Assembly: GCA_021782055.1 (NCBI GenBank)
Contig: JAJXVP010000174.1
Span: forward strand, 1-5,982
Length of the DNA: 5,982 bases
Reading direction: 5' to 3'
Source of the DNA: a bacterium
GTDB lineage: Bacteria > Spirochaetota > Spirochaetia > JABEVK01
A program made the position numbers and the translations under genes. Below, piece after piece: positions 5,698-5,982 of the stretch; the first letter of the stretch is position 1; every line of letters begins with the position of its first letter. Below the pieces are notes generated by a model, which saw only the letters and a program-made list of their open reading frames with translations, was not told where the DNA came from and did not search any database.

Positions 5698-5726
5698 CTC
5701 CCCGGGTATCCAGCGAATACCCGGGG
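5698..5726 (-). promoter_or_regulatory. Perfect 10-bp inverted repeat overlapping the Shine-Dalgarno of the cyclophilin–FKBP gene
   Basis: CCCCGGGTAT (5700-5709) and ATACCCGGGG (5717-5726) are exact inverted repeats separated by 7 nt. Read on the minus strand, the second arm ends in GGGG, which is the core of the Shine-Dalgarno GGGGAG (5703-5698), 5 nt before the ATG at 5692. In RNA the GC-rich stem would hide most of the ribosome-binding site. As DNA it could instead be a dimeric repressor's operator. No T-run follows, so it is not a terminator. Confidence 0.7.
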
Positions 5727-5822
5727 GTAACCGTACCACGCTCCCGAACGCTGACGCAAGAATGGCGCCTTGCAAACCAAAGGTGTTGACACTTGCAAGG
5801 AGGTTTGTTAGGGTATACCTAT
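5727..5822. other. Divergent intergenic region with repeat elements
   Basis: The gap between the cyclophilin–FKBP gene and the TrpE-like gene holds several short symmetric elements: a CTTGCAA direct repeat (5769-5775 and 5792-5798, 23 bp apart), the second copy lying within the palindrome CTTGCAAG (5792-5799), and GGTATACC (5812-5819). A weak minus-strand promoter can be drawn (TTGCGT at 5759-5754, TACGGT at 5735-5730, 18-bp spacer) for the cyclophilin–FKBP gene, but I hold it lightly. I see no coding potential here. Confidence 0.5.
5786..5814 (+). promoter_or_regulatory. Promoter for the TrpE-like gene
   Basis: A perfect -35 TTGACA (5786-5791) is followed after 17 bp by TAGGGT (5809-5814), a poor -10 keeping the first, second and last consensus bases. 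Transcription would start near 5821, giving a leader of about 37 nt. That is too short for a classical leader-peptide attenuator. A better -10-like TATACC at 5814 has unsuitable spacing (22 bp). The CTTGCAAG palindrome sits in the spacer. Confidence 0.55.
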
Positions 5823-5842
5823 TGTTTCTTTTAATAGAAACA
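5823..5842 (+). promoter_or_regulatory. Inverted repeat in the leader of the TrpE-like gene
   Basis: TGTTTCT (5823-5829) and AGAAACA (5836-5842) are perfect 7-bp inverted repeats around TTTAAT. The element begins at about the predicted transcription start and ends 2 nt before the Shine-Dalgarno AAGGAG (5845-5850). It could be an operator or an AU-rich leader hairpin; the sequence alone does not decide. Confidence 0.5.
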
Positions 5843-5857
5843 GTAAGGAGCCTTCCG

Positions 5858-5982
5858 TTGGAAACCTTGGTTCGCATCCTCAGCGGTGAACGCTTTACCC
5901 CCTACAGCCTGGCCGTCAAACTGGGTGCCAAAGTCGTGCTGGAGTCTTCCAGCTATAAAAAAGGACGAGAACGCTACAGCGT
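5858..5982 (+). CDS. trpE: Anthranilate synthase component I-like protein, N-terminal part (cut by window end)
   Basis: Only the first 41 codons are present. TrpE, with its glutamine amidotransferase partner TrpG, converts chorismate to anthranilate, the first step of tryptophan synthesis in the cytoplasm. The start is the TTG at 5858, placed by a strong AAGGAG 7 nt upstream; no nearer ATG is in frame. The visible segment reads as the family's N-terminal region: FTPYSLAVKLGAKVVLESS (13-31), then GRERYS (36-41), where TrpE/PabB proteins have a Thr-Pro start, an LLES strand that contributes to the tryptophan-binding site, and a GR-RYS motif. The related PabB (aminodeoxychorismate synthase, folate pathway) cannot be excluded from so short a piece. 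It is divergent from the cyclophilin–FKBP gene and has its own promoter region with several symmetric elements. Confidence 0.8.
   Translation, partial: METLVRILSGERFTPYSLAVKLGAKVVLESSSYKKGRERYS

Noticed and set aside
5700..5726. Inverted repeat as a Rho-independent terminator
   Set aside because: No T-tract follows either arm on either strand, and it lies directly before a start codon.
1..5982. A new multi-gene system (defence, biosynthetic or mobile)
   Set aside because: All recognisable genes are housekeeping or envelope types, with ordinary spacing and similar composition. No integrase, transposase, nuclease, toxin or terminal repeats were seen.

Overview
The window looks like chromosomal DNA from a spirochaete, most likely in the Treponema/Spirochaeta part of the phylum. 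The grounds are a FlgM whose N- and C-terminal motifs resemble those I recall from treponemes, a periplasmic cyclophilin–FKBP fusion (an architecture reported from Treponema denticola), and a lipoprotein with a relaxed lipobox. The assignment comes from recalled family resemblance, not from a search. The DNA is moderately GC-rich, coding-dense and ordinary in character. I see no mobile element, CRISPR array, phage gene or recognisable new defence or biosynthetic system.

Layout. Positions 3-2728 (+) form a tight run of four genes: flgM (anti-sigma-28), a degenerate iron-containing alcohol dehydrogenase-like protein, a two-domain lipoprotein and hpt (hypoxanthine phosphoribosyltransferase). Gaps are 24 nt, a 4-nt overlap and 9 nt, so they are probably one transcription unit whose promoter lies to the left. 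Positions 2770-3339 (+) encode a SlyD-type FKBP with a cysteine/glycine tail, apparently with its own promoter. It converges on a secreted PQQ sugar dehydrogenase-like protein (4430-3369, -).

A short divergent region (4431-4534) carries promoters for that gene and for tRNA-Ser(CGA) (4535-4619, +). The tRNA is followed by a strong intrinsic terminator whose T-run contains the stop codon of the convergent cyclophilin–FKBP gene (5692-4655, -). A second divergent region (5693-5857) separates that gene from the first 41 codons of a TrpE-like chorismate-utilising enzyme that runs off the right edge.

How the genes relate. There is no single pathway here. Two peptidyl-prolyl isomerases of different compartments occur: a cytoplasmic, putatively metal-binding SlyD and an exported two-headed immunophilin. 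The other themes are flagellar gene control, purine salvage, translation and tryptophan (or folate) biosynthesis.

The points most worth a second look are a perfect 10-bp hairpin that overlaps the Shine-Dalgarno of the cyclophilin–FKBP gene, two apparently leaderless genes, two enzyme-family proteins that lack hallmark catalytic or metal-binding residues, and the His-free, CXC-repeat tail of the SlyD homologue.
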